A stretch of DNA of 64,000 nt, taken from contig NZ_CP011040.1 in the NCBI RefSeq assembly GCF_000238255.3, positions 620,001 through 684,000 of the forward strand, given 5' to 3'. Both the position numbers and the translations under genes were made by a program. Of the stretch, positions 62,282 through 64,000 are shown in pieces (the first letter of the stretch is position 1; each line of letters begins with the position of its first letter). Origin of the DNA: Pseudoalteromonas spongiae UST010723-006 (GTDB lineage Bacteria; Pseudomonadota; Gammaproteobacteria; Enterobacterales; Alteromonadaceae). The notes below the pieces were generated by a model. It was not told where the DNA came from, ran no database searches, and saw nothing but the letters and a program-made list of their open reading frames with translations.

Positions 62282-63667
62282 ATGATGCGTTTTGTGGTTT
62301 TAATCGCAGCACTTGTGTGCGGATTTAACGCAGTGGCAAAACAGTACGCCACAACGGCCTATTTAGGCACATCTGTTCAGTTTACTATAGAGAATGTATC
62401 AGCGACTGAGCAAGACCAAGCGTTTGAGCTAGTTAAACAAGAGTTAACACGCTTGAACACGATTTTATCGCGCTATAACAAAAGTAGTTCCCTTTCGATT
62501 TTAAATCGTGAGAAACAACTAAAAAATGCACCTGTTGAGCTTATCGACGTACTCAAGTTATGTCAGCAATGGCAAGTAAGTACTGCTAACCACTTTAGTT
62601 GTCGACTAGGCAGTATTTTACCAATTTGGCAACAGGCTGAACAAACGCAAACTATGCCATCGCGCATTGAGGTAAGACGCGAGGCCCGTTCGTTACGCGA
62701 TAAAACAATCTTAATTAATGGGTCGCACATCACCCTTGATGAGGAACTAACGCTTGATGTTAATGGTATCGCGAAAGGGTTTATCATAGATAAAGTGTAT
62801 GACTTACTTGTTGCCCGTTATAGTGAAAGCCGCTTTAAAATTGATATTGGCGGCGATGGTCGTCATTACGGCGCGTGGCCAATCGCATTTACAAACCCAA
62901 ATGTTAAGAACGCAACGCAGGTGATGTTAACTAATTTGGAAAATCACGCATATGCAGCAAGTGGCCTTGCGTTTCGTCATTTTCAAATTAAGCACAATAC
63001 GTTTAGCCATATTTTTGCCCCCCGCGATGGCTGGCCAATTACAAAGCCTATCGGTGCTGCGGTAATTGCAAAAACAACTGCAAATGCCGATGCCATTGCA
63101 ACCGCGTTAACCACAATGAATGGTGTAAATGCCATTGATTGGCTTAATAAGCATGACGTAGCAGGCGTATTATTTTTGCCTGACGGGCGCGTTGTTTATT
63201 CAAAAACATGGCAACAACGTGATGTATCAACACACAAGGCAAAGCTGACATTTGATTACACGATACCTGAATTTGATATTGCTGATTACCGTAAACCTTA
63301 TGTTGCGATATGGCTATCAGATACCAAAGGGAATCCAATAAAACAAATGGCTATTCTTGGTGATAGTGAAAGGTGGTGGCAGCAAAGCAGGCGTTGGTGG
63401 CGAAAAGTAGGGCGCAAGGAAAATAGTGTTTTTCCACATCTTGCCCATGCAACGCGAAAGCCGGGGCAACACAGTATTAGTTGGTTTGGCGAGGACGATT
63501 TAGGCCAAATTGTCACTGAAAATGAATTGATATTGCATATTGAAGTTAGCCGAGAGCATGGTGATACCAGTTATCAAAAGTTGCCATTTAATCTCACGAA
63601 ACAAGCCACAATAACTAAAGATGGCAAAGGGGAAATAGGGCAACTTAGCCTGACGATTACGCCGTAA
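62282..63667 (+). CDS. FAD:protein FMN transferase (ApbE) fused to DUF2271
   Basis: A 461-residue exported protein. After a signal peptide (about 1-18, AVA), residues about 20-310 are ApbE: DVNGIAKGF (159-167), KIDIGGDGRHYG (186-197), SHIFAPRDGWP (242-252) and the Mg-site ADAIATAL (269-276). ApbE attaches FMN to Thr/Ser in extracytoplasmic proteins. Residues about 320-458 are a second DUF2271 domain, with RRWWRK (370-375) and a decayed AHATRKPG where the free protein has TGATKGPG. No classical FMN_bind substrate is encoded nearby. AAGG precedes ATG 62282. Confidence 0.9.
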   Translation: MMRFVVLIAALVCGFNAVAKQYATTAYLGTSVQFTIENVSATEQDQAFELVKQELTRLNTILSRYNKSSSLSILNREKQLKNAPVELIDVLKLCQQWQVSTANHFSCRLGSILPIWQQAEQTQTMPSRIEVRREARSLRDKTILINGSHITLDEELTLDVNGIAKGFIIDKVYDLLVARYSESRFKIDIGGDGRHYGAWPIAFTNPNVKNATQVMLTNLENHAYAASGLAFRHFQIKHNTFSHIFAPRDGWPITKPIGAAVIAKTTANADAIATALTTMNGVNAIDWLNKHDVAGVLFLPDGRVVYSKTWQQRDVSTHKAKLTFDYTIPEFDIADYRKPYVAIWLSDTKGNPIKQMAILGDSERWWQQSRRWWRKVGRKENSVFPHLAHATRKPGQHSISWFGEDDLGQIVTENELILHIEVSREHGDTSYQKLPFNLTKQATITKDGKGEIGQLSLTITP

Positions 63668-64000
63668 AACTCAAGAATCGAAGAAATAGGCAATTCTGCT
63701 TAACACGCTCTAGCGTAAATTACATAAAAACGGCATACGGATTTGCCGCTTACTTTCTCAAAATACGCGCTTTACTTATATGCTGTTCTGCTCACGATAA
63801 TTAAATTCAATGTGCAAACTTGGTTTTGACGAAAAATCACCAATAAAATTTATATTATTTTTAATATATCAATCATTTATTTGTTTTCCTGTAGTGGATT
63901 TAGCGCAGTTAACTGTATTGCGAAAAAAAGTATAATTTACCTTGCATTAAAAACGCGAATCATTATCATTACGTCCCGAGTGCGATGACTATGAATTTTA
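63668..64000. other. Intergenic region at window end with possible Fur half-site
   Basis: About 330 bases without a gene. Near the end, 63954-63968 has one good Fur half (ATTATCA, 63962-63968) and a poor left half, followed by ATG codons at 63984 and 63990 that may open the next gene, cut by the window edge. Nothing else recognisable. Confidence 0.4.

Overview
The window looks like chromosome of a marine gammaproteobacterium of the Alteromonadales, most like Pseudoalteromonas. This is inferred from the low-GC base composition, very large TonB-dependent receptors, CadC-type regulators fused to periplasmic beta-propellers, several dCache chemoreceptors, Vibrio-like integron attC sites and a DUF3450-ExbB-ExbB-ExbD-TonB operon. 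No rRNA, tRNA or CRISPR array was seen.

Layout. 0.1-1.3 kb: an iron-type alcohol dehydrogenase. 1.6-3.6 kb: three small exported proteins of unknown function, each followed by an attC site and with no integrase, i.e. a small orphan cassette array (CALIN). The first attC is split by a 460-bp internally deleted IS110/IS1111 element. 3.8-14.3 kb: a DUF4397-type lipoprotein, two TonB-dependent receptors of the same long subfamily, a divergent membrane-bound CadC-like regulator and a TonB C-terminal/Sel1 hybrid protein, which together look like one nutrient-uptake locus of unknown substrate. 14.4-29.1 kb: a long gene-free stretch, a ThrE-type exporter, a periplasmic solute-binding protein, a small ABM-fold protein, three chemoreceptors (two a tandem duplication), a glycosyltransferase, an S9 peptidase and a small RRF-annotated-type protein. 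29.2-35.9 kb: a more AT-rich block with a GlxA/AraC regulator, an HD-domain protein, an exported astacin protease, an L-serine dehydratase and a second CadC-like propeller regulator. 36-47.3 kb: a TPR hybrid histidine kinase, a DUF5916 outer-membrane protein, an exported leucyl aminopeptidase, a PilZ-like protein, an M24 peptidase, a CDF metal transporter with an altered metal site, a GNAT enzyme and a small lipoprotein.

47.4-63.7 kb is the most interesting part: a metal-acquisition region with two strong Fur-type operators. One (52284-52298) sits before a six-gene, end-overlapping DUF3450/ExbB/ExbB/ExbD/TonB/TPR operon that would energise outer-membrane receptors. The other (55103-55117) lies between a membrane-anchored flavodoxin/ferredoxin-reductase-type diflavin protein on the minus strand and a ten-gene plus-strand operon. 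That operon encodes, in order, a PepSY-type membrane protein, DUF2271, DUF4198, a small exported protein with a predicted N-terminal His, a DUF6162-like protein with a His-rich tail, a ZnuA-like binding protein with a complete zinc-type ligand set, its ABC ATPase and permease, a second binding-protein-like paralogue that has lost the metal ligands, an eight-EF-hand protein and an ApbE flavin transferase fused to a second DUF2271 domain. I infer an envelope metal-reduction and uptake module: electrons from cytoplasmic NADPH through the diflavin reductase and PepSY protein to periplasmic DUF2271 or flavinylated partners, coupled to an ABC importer. The reaction, metal and electron path are not proven by sequence.
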